This document shows positions 17,777-25,814 of a stretch of DNA of 64,000 nucleotides, one piece after another. The position numbers and the translations under genes are program-made. The stretch's first letter is position 1; every line of letters begins with the position of its first letter. Where the stretch lies: positions 1 to 64,000 of the forward strand of contig CALGUG010000044.1 in the NCBI GenBank assembly GCA_937902315.1, written 5' to 3'. The stretch is from an uncultured Chloroflexales bacterium (GTDB lineage: Bacteria > Chloroflexota > Chloroflexia > Chloroflexales > Chloroflexaceae). Below the pieces are notes generated by a model. The model was not told the DNA's origin. It saw only the letters and a program-made list of their open reading frames with translations, and made no database searches.

Positions 17777-18685
17777 ATGTCTCACCTCATTCCGCCATCT
17801 GCCAACTACATCTCTACCACAAGCCTGCCCCAGACCGATCAGCTAAGCGAACTGATACGAATCAACGGTGACGATCTGCTAACCGCCTTCGGTGTACAAG
17901 ATACGCGAATTCGCGATCTTATGCGCCCTTTGGTCTATTGGCCAGCTAAGCGTTTCGCCCACGAAGTGATCGCTTTCGATCAGCGCGTCGCAAGCGAGAG
18001 TTTGCAGCAGGCCAGCGCTTGGTTGTTAGACCACTTTTCACCCCAACACCGTTTTGTAGGAATCGAACATATACCTGCCACAGGCCCGCTATTGCTGATC
18101 TCGAACCATCCGGGCCTGAGCGATGCCCTAGCGCTCTTTACCGCGATCTCGCGCAGCGATCTGATGGTCATCGCAGCCGATCGTGATTTTTTACGCGCTC
18201 TGCCCAACGTTTCGCAACACTTATTGACCGTGAGCGAGGGCACGAACGAGCGATTTGGTCTTTTGCGGCGAGTCACGCGCCATCTGCGCGACGGCGGTAT
18301 GGTCTTGACCTTTCCGGCTGGCAAGATCGAGCCAGACCCTGCCTTGGAACCTCAAGCCGCGCTCGATTCGCTCGACACCTGGTCACAAAGCCTGGCCCTG
18401 CTTGCACGCAGCGTTGAAGGCTTGCAGATCGTACCAGCTATCGTCGCCGGTGTGATTTCTCCGCGCGCCAAAAACCACCCTTTGACACGTTTGCGGCGCA
18501 GCAAAAAAGACCGCGACTGGTTGGGCGCAACCTTGCAGATCCTCTGGCCGCCTTACCGTGACGTGCCGCTGCTGCTGCAGTTTGGCCCTGTGCAGCTTGT
18601 GAGCGATGCGGCCCAAGCCGAGCAGGTCGCCGCCCAGACCATCGACCAGGCCCGCCAATTAATCAAAGCTTGTTCTGAACAATAG
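17777..18685 (+). CDS. Lysophospholipid / glycerol-3-phosphate acyltransferase (PlsC-like)
   Basis: 302 residues with one acyltransferase domain. The catalytic H-x4-D box is in ISNHPGLSDALAL, and FPAGKIE corresponds to the substrate-binding FPEG motif. It probably transfers acyl chains to lysophospholipid or a related acceptor at the membrane. No clear transmembrane helix is present; amphipathic segments may bind the bilayer. GAGAGG lies upstream of ATG 17777. The next gene, a GNAT, begins 12 bp after the stop behind its own AGGAG, so the two are a likely operon, divergent from the sugar-nucleotide operon. Confidence 0.82.
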   Translation: MSHLIPPSANYISTTSLPQTDQLSELIRINGDDLLTAFGVQDTRIRDLMRPLVYWPAKRFAHEVIAFDQRVASESLQQASAWLLDHFSPQHRFVGIEHIPATGPLLLISNHPGLSDALALFTAISRSDLMVIAADRDFLRALPNVSQHLLTVSEGTNERFGLLRRVTRHLRDGGMVLTFPAGKIEPDPALEPQAALDSLDTWSQSLALLARSVEGLQIVPAIVAGVISPRAKNHPLTRLRRSKKDRDWLGATLQILWPPYRDVPLLLQFGPVQLVSDAAQAEQVAAQTIDQARQLIKACSEQ

Positions 18686-18696
18686 TGAGGAGATCT

Positions 18697-19515
18697 ATGA
18701 CAGTAGAGAGAGATCAGCTCTATTCCCCCGAGGCTATGCAATACGCGATCGAAGCCAATGGCGCGGCCTTTCTGTTCGCAATGGGTCAAGCTGGCGGTGG
18801 CGATCAATACAGCGACCACTCGATCACATGGACGCTGGGCGGCTCTCCCATCGACTATCATAACGCGGTCGTGGCCGCCGATCTTTCGCAAGAGGAGCTT
18901 GATAGTGTGATCGCTCAAGTTGAAGCTCGTTTGAACGCCGCCCGTCTGCCCGGCACCTGGCATCTTGGTCCCTCGATGCGCCCCGCCAATCTGGCCGAGC
19001 GCCTGCTAGAGCGGGGCTGGCAGCACAACGGCTTCGATCTCGGCATGGCGATGCGTCTCGATCGACTGCCGGATGTGCGTTTGCCCGACGGCTGCCAGAT
19101 CGCGCAGGTTCAGAACGCCGCCGCGTTAGATGTCTGGCGACAGACCTTGGGCAGCGGGTTTGGCGCTGGCCCTGAAGAGGCTGATTGGGCCGCCGAAGTT
19201 TTTGGGCGGCTCGCTTATAGTGCGGAATCGCCTTGGCGCCACTTCATCGCCTATCTCGATGGTCAAGCCGTCGGTGTGGCGACTCTCTTTCTCACGGGCG
19301 AGCAAGCGGGCATCTACTTCGTCTTCACGCGGCCTGAAGCGCGCCGTAAAGGTATCGGGGCGGCCCTCACCGTGCATGCCCTCGCGGTCGGGCGCGAGCT
19401 AGGGGCAACGGTCGGGGTTTTAGGCTCTTCGCAGATGGGCCAAAGGCTCTACGAAAGCATCGGTTTTCAGCCCTATTGCGAGATCCAACTCTATCTCTGG
19501 CCCGGCGACGCCTAA
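18697..19515 (+). CDS. GNAT-family N-acetyltransferase, two-lobed
   Basis: 272 residues from ATG 18697, which has AGGAG five bases upstream; the in-frame GTG at 18685 precedes that site. The C-terminal half is a GNAT domain: YFVFTRPEARRKGIGAALTVHAL contains the acetyl-CoA loop RRKGIGAA, and GQRLYESIGFQPY closes the fold. The N-terminal 120 residues are GNAT-like but lack a clear CoA loop, as in double-GNAT proteins with one inactive lobe. The substrate is unknown. It follows the acyltransferase by 11 bp. Confidence 0.8.
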   Translation: MTVERDQLYSPEAMQYAIEANGAAFLFAMGQAGGGDQYSDHSITWTLGGSPIDYHNAVVAADLSQEELDSVIAQVEARLNAARLPGTWHLGPSMRPANLAERLLERGWQHNGFDLGMAMRLDRLPDVRLPDGCQIAQVQNAAALDVWRQTLGSGFGAGPEEADWAAEVFGRLAYSAESPWRHFIAYLDGQAVGVATLFLTGEQAGIYFVFTRPEARRKGIGAALTVHALAVGRELGATVGVLGSSQMGQRLYESIGFQPYCEIQLYLWPGDA

Positions 19516-19593
19516 GCCTGTCCCTCTCCCTCCTCTCTCGATCTACAGATCGCTAGCCAACCTGCTCACCCCTAAACCCCGTTTCATCCACAC

Positions 19594-19691
19594 CCAATCC
19601 GCTTGATCACCTTCGATTTGGCCTTCGACAGAGTGGAGCTCGGCTCTGTTTGTTGCGTTGAGATTTCGCGCAGTCGGGCGAAATCTCAACA
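19594..19691 (+). repeat. R3-type element (degenerate) with 13-bp hairpin
   Basis: Degenerate left end CAATCCGCTTGAT, body TTTGGCCTTCGACAGAGTGG, then perfect arms GTTGAGATTTCGC (19657-19669) and GCGAAATCTCAAC (19678-19690). No right terminus can be seen. Confidence 0.6.
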
Positions 19692-19793
19692 TAGCACGAT
19701 CAAGAAGAAATACCGATGTGCTGAAGGCCGGTTGGCTTAGAAGAACGATATACCCCTCTTTGGTTGCTGTACATTACCCACAAATCGACATAC

Positions 19794-19992
19794 GGTCAGC
19801 CTTATCTGCCCTCACCCCCCGGCCCCCTCTCCCGCACTGCGGGCGAGGGGGTGAATGTTGAGCTTGTATGCGATTTCGCTACGCGAAATCGCATACAAGC
19901 TCTCTGCGTTCTGTGCTCTCAAGGATCATCCCGCGATGGTATGCGAACGATCGCCTTTTGCTGCCGACACGACTTTTGGGTAATGCATAGCT
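19794..19992 (+). repeat. R2 + hairpin + R4 composite repeat
   Basis: GC-rich R2 hairpin (CCCTCTCCCGCACTGCGGGC, about 19821-19851), then a perfect 19-bp inverted repeat (19861-19879 and 19883-19901, loop TAC), then CTGTGCTCTCAAGGAT and the R4 block. The same order, inverted, is found at 55775-55925, but that copy lacks the hairpin and has TGATGTTGTACCTCTCTG in its place. Confidence 0.8.
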
Positions 19993-20008
19993 TTTGTTGG
20001 GCGGGATG

Positions 20009-20029
20009 TTGATAGCCGTAGGCGGACGC
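20009..20029 (-). repeat. R1 dispersed repeat core
   Basis: Minus-strand R1 core, with GGGCGGGATG before it and GGTGAGGACCG after it on the plus strand. The same flanks occur at other R1 copies. Confidence 0.9.
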
Positions 20030-20084
20030 GGTGAGGACCGCATGGGCGCTAGCCGCATCTCTGCCTGAACGATGGAATCGTGTT

Positions 20085-20102
20085 ATCGGTCTTAAGACCG
20101 AT
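20085..20102. promoter_or_regulatory. Perfect 18-bp palindrome upstream of the MBL-TetR operon
   Basis: ATCGGTCTTAAGACCGAT is fully self-complementary. It ends five bases before the first TetR-type operator. It could be a binding site for a second dimeric regulator; no T-run follows. Confidence 0.5.
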
Positions 20103-20107
20103 GTAAA

Positions 20108-20143
20108 ACTAATGTTATTAGTTTATAAACTAACTGTATTAGT
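20108..20143. promoter_or_regulatory. Two tandem operators, probable TetR binding sites
   Basis: Two copies of ACTAA-N5-TTAGT (20108-20122 and 20129-20143) lie 21 bp centre to centre, two helical turns, with a perfect AGTTTATAAACT palindrome between them. They lie 18 bp before the ATG of the MBL gene, where a bound repressor would block transcription. The TetR encoded as the second gene of the operon is the obvious candidate for autoregulation. Confidence 0.7.
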
Positions 20144-20161
20144 TTTATGGAGGAGGGCGCG

Positions 20162-20905
20162 ATGCGAATTCAACAGTTGAGCGAGAATCTGATCGAAATT
20201 ACGCAGTTTCCAAAGATCTTTCCGGTGAGCACCTACCTAGTGCGCGAGCCCGACGGCTTTACGCTGATCGACGCTGGCATTGGCGGTATGGAGAAGGCTA
20301 TTCTGGAGACGGCGGCCCAGCACGGCCTGCCGATCGTGCGGATCGCGCTGACCCACGTGCACGGCGACCATGTGGGCGCGCTCGATGCCTTGGTGGCGGC
20401 CCTGCCCGAGGCCGAGGTGCTAGTGGGCGCGCGCGAAGCCCGCTTTCTAGAGCGCGACTTCAGCCTCGACCCCGCTGAGCCGCAGACCAAGCTGCGCGGC
20501 GGCTGGCCCGAGATCAAAACCCGCCCTAGCCGACTGCTTCACGACGGTGATATGATTGGATCGTTGAAGGTTGTTGCTTCGCCCGGCCATACGCCCGGTC
20601 ATCTGTCTTACTTCGACACCCGCGACGCGACCTTGATCGCTGGCGACGCGTTTATGATCCAAGGCGGTCTGGCGGTTTCGGGCACACTGCGCTGGCGCTT
20701 TCCGCTTGGCCCGTTCGTGACTTGGAATCGTCCGACAGCGCTGCAGAGCGCCTATAAACTGCGCGCTCTCAACCCCAAGCGGCTTGTGGCTGGCCATGGC
20801 CCCGCTATCGAAGCGCCCATCGCAGCGATGGATCGAGCGATCAGCGACGCGGAACAGTTGTTAGCAAAAGAAAGCAAGCATGCCAAGACATCAAACCACG
20901 CTTAA
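20162..20905 (+). CDS. MBL-fold metallo-hydrolase
   Basis: 248 residues from ATG 20162, preceded by GGAGGAGG; the ATG at 20147 lies before that site. The metallo-beta-lactamase fold is plain: THVHGDHVGALDAL holds the HxHxDH metal motif, SPGHTPGHLSYF the next His, LIAGDAF the bridging Asp and VAGHGPAI the last His. It should be a di-zinc or iron hydrolase such as a lactonase, thioesterase or glyoxalase II-like enzyme. It is the first gene of a two-gene operon with a TetR regulator whose frame overlaps its end by 26 bp, so it is probably induced by a small molecule that it also degrades. Confidence 0.87.
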   Translation: MRIQQLSENLIEITQFPKIFPVSTYLVREPDGFTLIDAGIGGMEKAILETAAQHGLPIVRIALTHVHGDHVGALDALVAALPEAEVLVGAREARFLERDFSLDPAEPQTKLRGGWPEIKTRPSRLLHDGDMIGSLKVVASPGHTPGHLSYFDTRDATLIAGDAFMIQGGLAVSGTLRWRFPLGPFVTWNRPTALQSAYKLRALNPKRLVAGHGPAIEAPIAAMDRAISDAEQLLAKESKHAKTSNHA

Positions 20906-21452
20906 TCCAAACATTGTGATTCAAACCGCAGCAAGTATCGCCGACGAAGTCGGATCGATCGATAACTTGACCTTGGCCCAAGTGGCCGAGCGGCTCGATG
21001 TACGGGTTCCATCGCTTTACAACCACGTCGATGGCTTGAACGGACTGCGGCGCGGTGTAACCTTGCTCTGCCTGCGCGAGATGAGCGAGCTTATGCGCGA
21101 TGCCGCGGTCGGCGCGAGCGGGGCGGCGGCGATTATGGCGGCGGCTGCGGCCCTGCGCGACTACGCCATACATCACCCGGGGCGTTACACCGCCGCCGTT
21201 CGGGCCCAAAACGACGACGATGAGATTCGCGCAGCGGGCGAGCAGATGGTCAATCTGTTTGTCAGGCTGCTCGAACCTTATCAACTCGACCGCGAGGAGC
21301 TCATCCATACCGTGCGCGGTCTGCGCAGCTTGGTGCATGGCTTTGTCGCTTTGGAATGCGCTGGAGGGTTCGGTCTGCCGATCAACACCGAGCAGAGCTT
21401 TCGCCGCTTATTGCAGACCTTTCTTGCCGGATTAGAGCACAAAGTGAGCTGA
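20880..21452 (+). CDS. TetR/AcrR-family transcriptional repressor (WHG-type C-terminus)
   Basis: 190 residues. The N-terminal helix-turn-helix is LTLAQVAERLDVRVPSLYNHV, split as in TetR proteins, with the recognition helix VPSLYNHV. The C-terminal part (ALRDYAIHHPGRYTAAV, LRSLVHGFVALECAGGF) resembles the WHG subgroup. It overlaps the end of the MBL gene by 26 bp, so translation is likely coupled. It probably represses its own operon through the paired ACTAA-N5-TTAGT sites at 20108-20143. The effector is unknown. Confidence 0.87.
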   Translation: MPRHQTTLNPNIVIQTAASIADEVGSIDNLTLAQVAERLDVRVPSLYNHVDGLNGLRRGVTLLCLREMSELMRDAAVGASGAAAIMAAAAALRDYAIHHPGRYTAAVRAQNDDDEIRAAGEQMVNLFVRLLEPYQLDREELIHTVRGLRSLVHGFVALECAGGFGLPINTEQSFRRLLQTFLAGLEHKVS

Positions 21453-21470
21453 TCGCTCGGCGACCAGCTC
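21446..21470 (+). terminator. Terminator after tetR
   Basis: GAGCTGATCG / CGACCAGCTC stem with one mismatch and a 5-nt loop, followed by GCTTTTGTCTTG. The left arm overlaps the tetR stop codon. It sits between convergent genes. Confidence 0.65.
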
Positions 21471-21483
21471 GCTTTTGTCTTGT

Positions 21484-23271
21484 TTATTCCTTAGGAATCT
21501 TTTGGATCTCGAGATAGGCCGGGCGCGGGCTCCAGTCGGGGTTCAAGACGCCGAAGGAAGCCTGTTCGTGCAAAGGATTGCCCTCGGCCTGCCATGGAAT
21601 GGCGAAATTCAGGTTCCAGACGAACATCGCGCCGACCCAAGGCGCATATTGGCGTCGTCCGATCTCGATGGCGCGCACCAGATATTGAGCTTGCTGCTCT
21701 TGCGAGATGCTATTGCCGTATTCGTAGCCGGGCGTGTTGTTAGCGGTGGCCCAGCCGAACTCGGTCACCCAGATCTGACGGTCGCCTAAGCCCGCATCGA
21801 GCATGGCTTGGCGTACATCTTCCAGCCGTCGGAAGTAGAATTCGCGACTGTTCTGCCAGTTCGGTCCCGGACCTGGGTTGTCGGGCCAGAGCGTATCGGG
21901 TGGATTGAGCTGGCCGCCCGGGTGAGCGCCGATCACATCGACGTGGGTGCGGAACTGCGGGTTGGCAAACATCTGGCGGAAGTAGGTGATGTCGTTGACG
22001 GCGATATCAGAGCGATCGGTGGCGGTCGAAGAGGGCGCGCCGCTCACAACGATGGCGGCGGGGTCTTGGGCCTTGATGGCGTCGTAGGCTGCGACCAACA
22101 TGGCAACGTAGTTGTTGGGATCAGCCACCTGTCCGGCGTTCTCGACCGCGAGATTCTGCTCGTTCCAGATCTCGTAGGCGTGTACGCGACCCTTGTAACG
22201 AGCCGCCATCTGACCCATAAAGTTGGCGAATTCCCCAAAGTTCGCCGGGCTGGGCATGCCGTTCTGTCCATCGGCGGTCGCCCACGAAGGCGCTCGCACC
22301 ACGCTGATCAGCAGCTTCAGTCCGGCCGCATTGGTATCGGCCACAATGTCATCTAGCTCTTGCCAACAGATGCGATAACACTCGGTGCCGGGCGCGCTCT
22401 GCAGGTCCTTCCAAGCGATCTGCTGGCGGATCCAGCCCATGTTGGCGTTGTTGGCCAAGGTCAAAACCCGTCCGCGATCTTGCCAAGCGGTGCCTTGTCC
22501 ATAGAGTTGGGCGTTAAAACCATAGATAAAGTTTTGCGGCAGAGCACGATCGGGACCGCGCGGTCGGAATGAGCTCAGATCTTTATGCTCTTTATCGCGG
22601 TACTCGTTGCCCAATAGACCGAGCTGAATACGGTATTGGGGATTCGGCTGGTCGGGGTGCCACTCCATACGTTGGCGCTCAAAATACTGCACCCAGTAGG
22701 TATTTCCGTCAGCCTTGTTTTCCTCCTGAAACTGCTCTGAGAGCGGTCGACCAAACACGGCCAAGCCGCCGTTGTTGAGCCAGAAATTGCGGAACGGCGC
22801 GGGGCTATTGCGCAGGGTATGGCCCGTGATGGGGTCGTAGGTGCCATCGCCCGGGTCGCTCACGCGCTGGAAGGCTGGCTCGTTCTCGCGCCCTTCGGCC
22901 AGCTTAGCACCCATCAAGCGACCCAAAATGTAGTATTGATTGTTGTTTTGACCGAAATTCTCGGGGTGCTCTTCAAGCACAGCGCGCTCGAAATATTGTA
23001 CGCGATAGTACTCGCCCGGATTGGTAAAGCTCTCTTCGATAAACGGTTGCGAAATCGGGTAGCCGAGCACAAATAGCGCGTTGGGGGTGTTTTTCCAGGT
23101 TTCCCAGAACCAGTTCACCGCTGCGAAGCCTGTCTCGGGGAAGTAGTTTACTTTGTAGGGTGGGTAGGTTGGGGGCACATTGCGTTGCGCATCGACTTGG
23201 CTTGGCTGCAGCAGCAAGCTCGCGACGATCAGCAACACAGACAGACTCAACAGCACGGGACGAAGTCTCAT
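21484..23271 (-). CDS. Secreted glycoside hydrolase, clan GH-A (GH5/GH39-like), with YFER-type repeats
   Basis: 595 residues from ATG 23271, preceded by GAGGAGG at 7 nt; the open frame runs 90 codons further upstream without a signal peptide or ribosome site. Signal peptide about 1-28 (to VDAQ). Two N-terminal repeats, each with VLGYP / VFGRP, VQYFERA / VQYFERQ and EHPEN / WHPDQ, are a domain common on Chloroflexota surface proteins. From about residue 240 a TIM-barrel hydrolase follows: the acid/base Glu in YEIWNEQN and the nucleophile Glu in WVTEFGWAT are both present, with VDVIGAHPGG between. It should cleave a polysaccharide or glycan outside the cell; the substrate is unknown. Monocistronic. 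Confidence 0.83.
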   Translation of the reverse strand: MRLRPVLLSLSVLLIVASLLLQPSQVDAQRNVPPTYPPYKVNYFPETGFAAVNWFWETWKNTPNALFVLGYPISQPFIEESFTNPGEYYRVQYFERAVLEEHPENFGQNNNQYYILGRLMGAKLAEGRENEPAFQRVSDPGDGTYDPITGHTLRNSPAPFRNFWLNNGGLAVFGRPLSEQFQEENKADGNTYWVQYFERQRMEWHPDQPNPQYRIQLGLLGNEYRDKEHKDLSSFRPRGPDRALPQNFIYGFNAQLYGQGTAWQDRGRVLTLANNANMGWIRQQIAWKDLQSAPGTECYRICWQELDDIVADTNAAGLKLLISVVRAPSWATADGQNGMPSPANFGEFANFMGQMAARYKGRVHAYEIWNEQNLAVENAGQVADPNNYVAMLVAAYDAIKAQDPAAIVVSGAPSSTATDRSDIAVNDITYFRQMFANPQFRTHVDVIGAHPGGQLNPPDTLWPDNPGPGPNWQNSREFYFRRLEDVRQAMLDAGLGDRQIWVTEFGWATANNTPGYEYGNSISQEQQAQYLVRAIEIGRRQYAPWVGAMFVWNLNFAIPWQAEGNPLHEQASFGVLNPDWSPRPAYLEIQKIPKE

Positions 23272-23597
23272 TTCAAGCCTCCTCTGCAAAGATCGGCAAC
23301 ATTGCCCGATCGTTCGACGCAGCGATACCCGTCGCTCGGATTGAGCGGAAAGCCTCTTCTGTTCGGGTTGAGATGTTTGTGCTGGTTGCAGGTGGAGAGA
23401 AGGCGGAAGTTGTCTGGGCTGTTTAATGCGATCGAACAGAATCGTTATCGCGCTGTACGTCCTTGGACAGGTCCAAACTGTTGCGCAAGGAGTATACCAT
23501 AGAACAGATCGCTGAAAAAAGTGCCACGCTAGAGCAGGCAAATGTCGGGCGAAACTGCTTTGGCGGGGGCTTCCTTCGCTCCCATTCGGCTTCTAGC

Positions 23598-23618
23598 GCG
23601 TCCGCCTACGGCTATCAA
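23598..23618 (+). repeat. R1 dispersed repeat core
   Basis: Plus-strand R1 core with the flank CCCATTCGGCTTCTAGC, identical to that at 8112 and 51461, followed by an R2 hairpin at 23627. Confidence 0.9.
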
Positions 23619-23626
23619 ATGGGCGC

Positions 23627-23671
23627 TCCTACCCTCATCCCCGGCCCTTCTCCCGCATTGCGGGAGAAGGG
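23627..23671 (+). repeat. R2 GC-rich hairpin repeat
   Basis: CCCTCATCCCCGGCCCTTCT with the inverted repeat CTTCTCCCGC / GCGGGAGAAG, near-identical to 8144-8188. Confidence 0.85.
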
Positions 23672-23703
23672 AGCGCCACACAGCCCGCTTACAACGCTGC
23701 ACC

Positions 23704-23892
23704 CTTTAAAGGCTTGTGCTCTTGGAACGCAACAACACTGAGGAAAGAGTCAAAATGGTCAAGTTCCACTCTGCCGAAGGCCAAGTAGAAAGCGATACCA
23801 AATCCGTTTATCGGCTTGCGCTCTTGGAATGCAGGAAAATGAGAAGCCGAGGAAAGAGGCACAATGGTCAAGTTCCACTCTGCTGAAGGCCA
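23704..23892 (-). repeat. Two tandem R3-type elements, reverse orientation
   Basis: Two copies of the reversed R3 body (GTTCCACTCTGCCGAAGGCC, then TTCCACTCTGCTGAAGGCC) lie in tandem. The second begins with the R3 terminus ATACCAAATCCG at 23795-23806. The shared stretches GCTTGTGCTCTTGGAACGC and GCTTGCGCTCTTGGAATGC show duplication. Confidence 0.7.
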
Positions 23893-23894
23893 CA

Positions 23895-23928
23895 AAAAAG
23901 GACGGCTCGCTGAGAGCACGCCCTTTTT
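23895..23928 (-). terminator. Terminator of the ABC exporter operon
   Basis: AAAAAGGACG / CGCCCTTTTT stem with one mismatch. The T-run reads on both strands. It ends 18 bp from the stop of the second ABC gene. Confidence 0.75.
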
Positions 23929-23945
23929 GATGAAGCAATGAATAA

Positions 23946-25796
23946 CTATGCCAACTTAGGCACCGCCTGGAACTCACCTTCGGAGTCACCGTTGCTGCCC
24001 AGCGACTCGATATAGTTGAGTGACTGGTGGCGGAAGTAGGTGTTGTAGAGATCGGCGTAGTGGCCGCCACGGCTCAGCAGTTGTTCGTGGTTACCCTCCT
24101 CGATAATCTCGCCCTTGCGCAACACCAGAATGCGGTCGGCGTGTCGCACAGTCGAGAGCCGGTGGGCGATCACAATGCTGGTGCGGTTCTGCAGCGCCAC
24201 ATCGAGCCCTTCTTGAATCATCGCCTCGGTCAGCGGGTCGATGCTGGCCGTCGCCTCGTCGAGAATGAAGATGGCTGGATCTTGCAGCAGCACGCGCGCC
24301 AGAGCCACCAACTGACGCTGCCCCATCGAGAGGTGCGCGCCACGCTCGCCAACGTCGGTATCGAGACCGTTGGGTAGACCGCTGATCCAGTCGCCTTGGC
24401 CGACCAGCTTGGCGGCTCGCTCGACCTCTGCATCATCGGCATCGGGCCGACCGTAGCGAATGTTCTCGCGCACCGTTCCATCGAAGAGGAAGGGTGTTTG
24501 GGTCACAATGCCCAGTTGCGAACGATAACTGCTTAGGTCGAAGCTGCGAATATCGTGGCCGTCGATCAGCAGATCGCCCTCTTGATACTCGTAGAAGCGC
24601 GCGATCAGCTTGGCGATACTCGACTTGCCCGATCCGGTGTGACCCACCAAGGCGATCGTCTCGCCCGGTTTGATATGCAGCGAGAAGTCCGGCAACACAA
24701 CTTCCGACTCTTTGTAGCTGAAGCGTACATGCTCGAAGCGAATCTCGCCCTTGAGCTTGGGCGCTGGCTGCGAGTCGCGCTGCACTACCTTCGACTCGGC
24801 GTCGATCAGACCGAAGACGCGCTCTCCGGCAGCCAGACCTTGTTGGAACTGGCTCCAGAACGAGGCGATGCTGGTGAGCGGGAACCAGATCAAACCGAGT
24901 CCTTGAATGAAGAGATACCAGTCGCCGGCCGTCAATACGCCGCTCTGCACATTCATGCCGCCGAAGTAGACCAGCGACGCCGTTCCAAAGCCCGCGATCA
25001 CATTCAGCACCGGGAAGATCGTGCTAAACACATAGCGGGTACGCTGGTTGATGCGGCGCGACTGCTGGTTGACCTTCAGAAACTCTTGGTAGATGGCTGG
25101 CTCTTGGCGGAAGGTCTTGGCCACTCCGATTCCGCTGACCGTCTCTTGAATGTGGCTGTTGACGGTTGCATTCATACGACGCGACATCGTGACCGAGTTG
25201 CGCGCGATCTTGCGGAAGGCCAGAGCCGCCGCAACCACAAAGGGCAGCATGGTTACCAAGATCAAGCCCATTTGCACGCTGACCGAGAAGAGATAGACTA
25301 AGAGCACGCTCACCAAGAAGAGGCGGCTGAACAGCTCCATGGTCAAGGTCATCACTTGAGCGAAGGCTTGGGTGTCGGATGTGATACGACTTACGATCTT
25401 GCCCGAGGCGAAGTTGTCGTAAAACGACATATCGTGGCGGAAGACCGCATCGGCGGCATCTTCGCGCAGCTTCAAGACCACATCGCCGATCGCACGCGAG
25501 GCGATTGTCTGGCGAATGGCATTGAAGAGCCAGTTACAACAAGCCATAATCGTCAGGCCGATGCCGATCGCCAGCAGTTGAAGAGCCCGCATATTGGCTT
25601 GCAGACTATCCAAACTATACGAGATAAAGATCGGCAGGGCCGCTTCAAGCACCGAACTCAAGAGGATCGTGCTCGAAACGATCGCCATGCGCTTGGCATG
25701 CGGGCGCATGTAGCCCGCGATCCGTTGTACCAACTGCTTGTCGCTATATTTTCGGTCGTAATCTTCAGCATCAAGACCGTCAAAGAGAAAACCCAT
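23946..25796 (-). CDS. ABC exporter half-transporter with the canonical ATP site
   Basis: 616 residues. The type IV exporter membrane domain (six helices, about 35-330) precedes a nucleotide-binding domain with Walker A GHTGSGKSS, signature LSMGQRQ (Met in place of the second Gly), Walker B FILDEAT with the catalytic Glu, and the switch His in IAHRLS. Its Walker A, Walker B Glu and H-loop are intact, so it should hold the hydrolytic site of the heterodimer with the partner encoded upstream (25815-27605), whose own site is degenerate. The two genes are 18 bp apart, with GAGGAG before ATG 25796. Such exporters move drugs, lipids or peptides; the cargo is unknown. Confidence 0.9.
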   Translation of the reverse strand: MGFLFDGLDAEDYDRKYSDKQLVQRIAGYMRPHAKRMAIVSSTILLSSVLEAALPIFISYSLDSLQANMRALQLLAIGIGLTIMACCNWLFNAIRQTIASRAIGDVVLKLREDAADAVFRHDMSFYDNFASGKIVSRITSDTQAFAQVMTLTMELFSRLFLVSVLLVYLFSVSVQMGLILVTMLPFVVAAALAFRKIARNSVTMSRRMNATVNSHIQETVSGIGVAKTFRQEPAIYQEFLKVNQQSRRINQRTRYVFSTIFPVLNVIAGFGTASLVYFGGMNVQSGVLTAGDWYLFIQGLGLIWFPLTSIASFWSQFQQGLAAGERVFGLIDAESKVVQRDSQPAPKLKGEIRFEHVRFSYKESEVVLPDFSLHIKPGETIALVGHTGSGKSSIAKLIARFYEYQEGDLLIDGHDIRSFDLSSYRSQLGIVTQTPFLFDGTVRENIRYGRPDADDAEVERAAKLVGQGDWISGLPNGLDTDVGERGAHLSMGQRQLVALARVLLQDPAIFILDEATASIDPLTEAMIQEGLDVALQNRTSIVIAHRLSTVRHADRILVLRKGEIIEEGNHEQLLSRGGHYADLYNTYFRHQSLNYIESLGSNGDSEGEFQAVPKLA

Positions 25797-25814
25797 ATGC
25801 TCCTCACTCCAAGC

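Noticed and set aside
21484..23541. 90-codon N-terminal extension of the glycoside hydrolase
   Set aside because: The signal peptide and GAGGAGG ribosome site place the start at 23271; the extension is low-quality sequence running into the promoter region.
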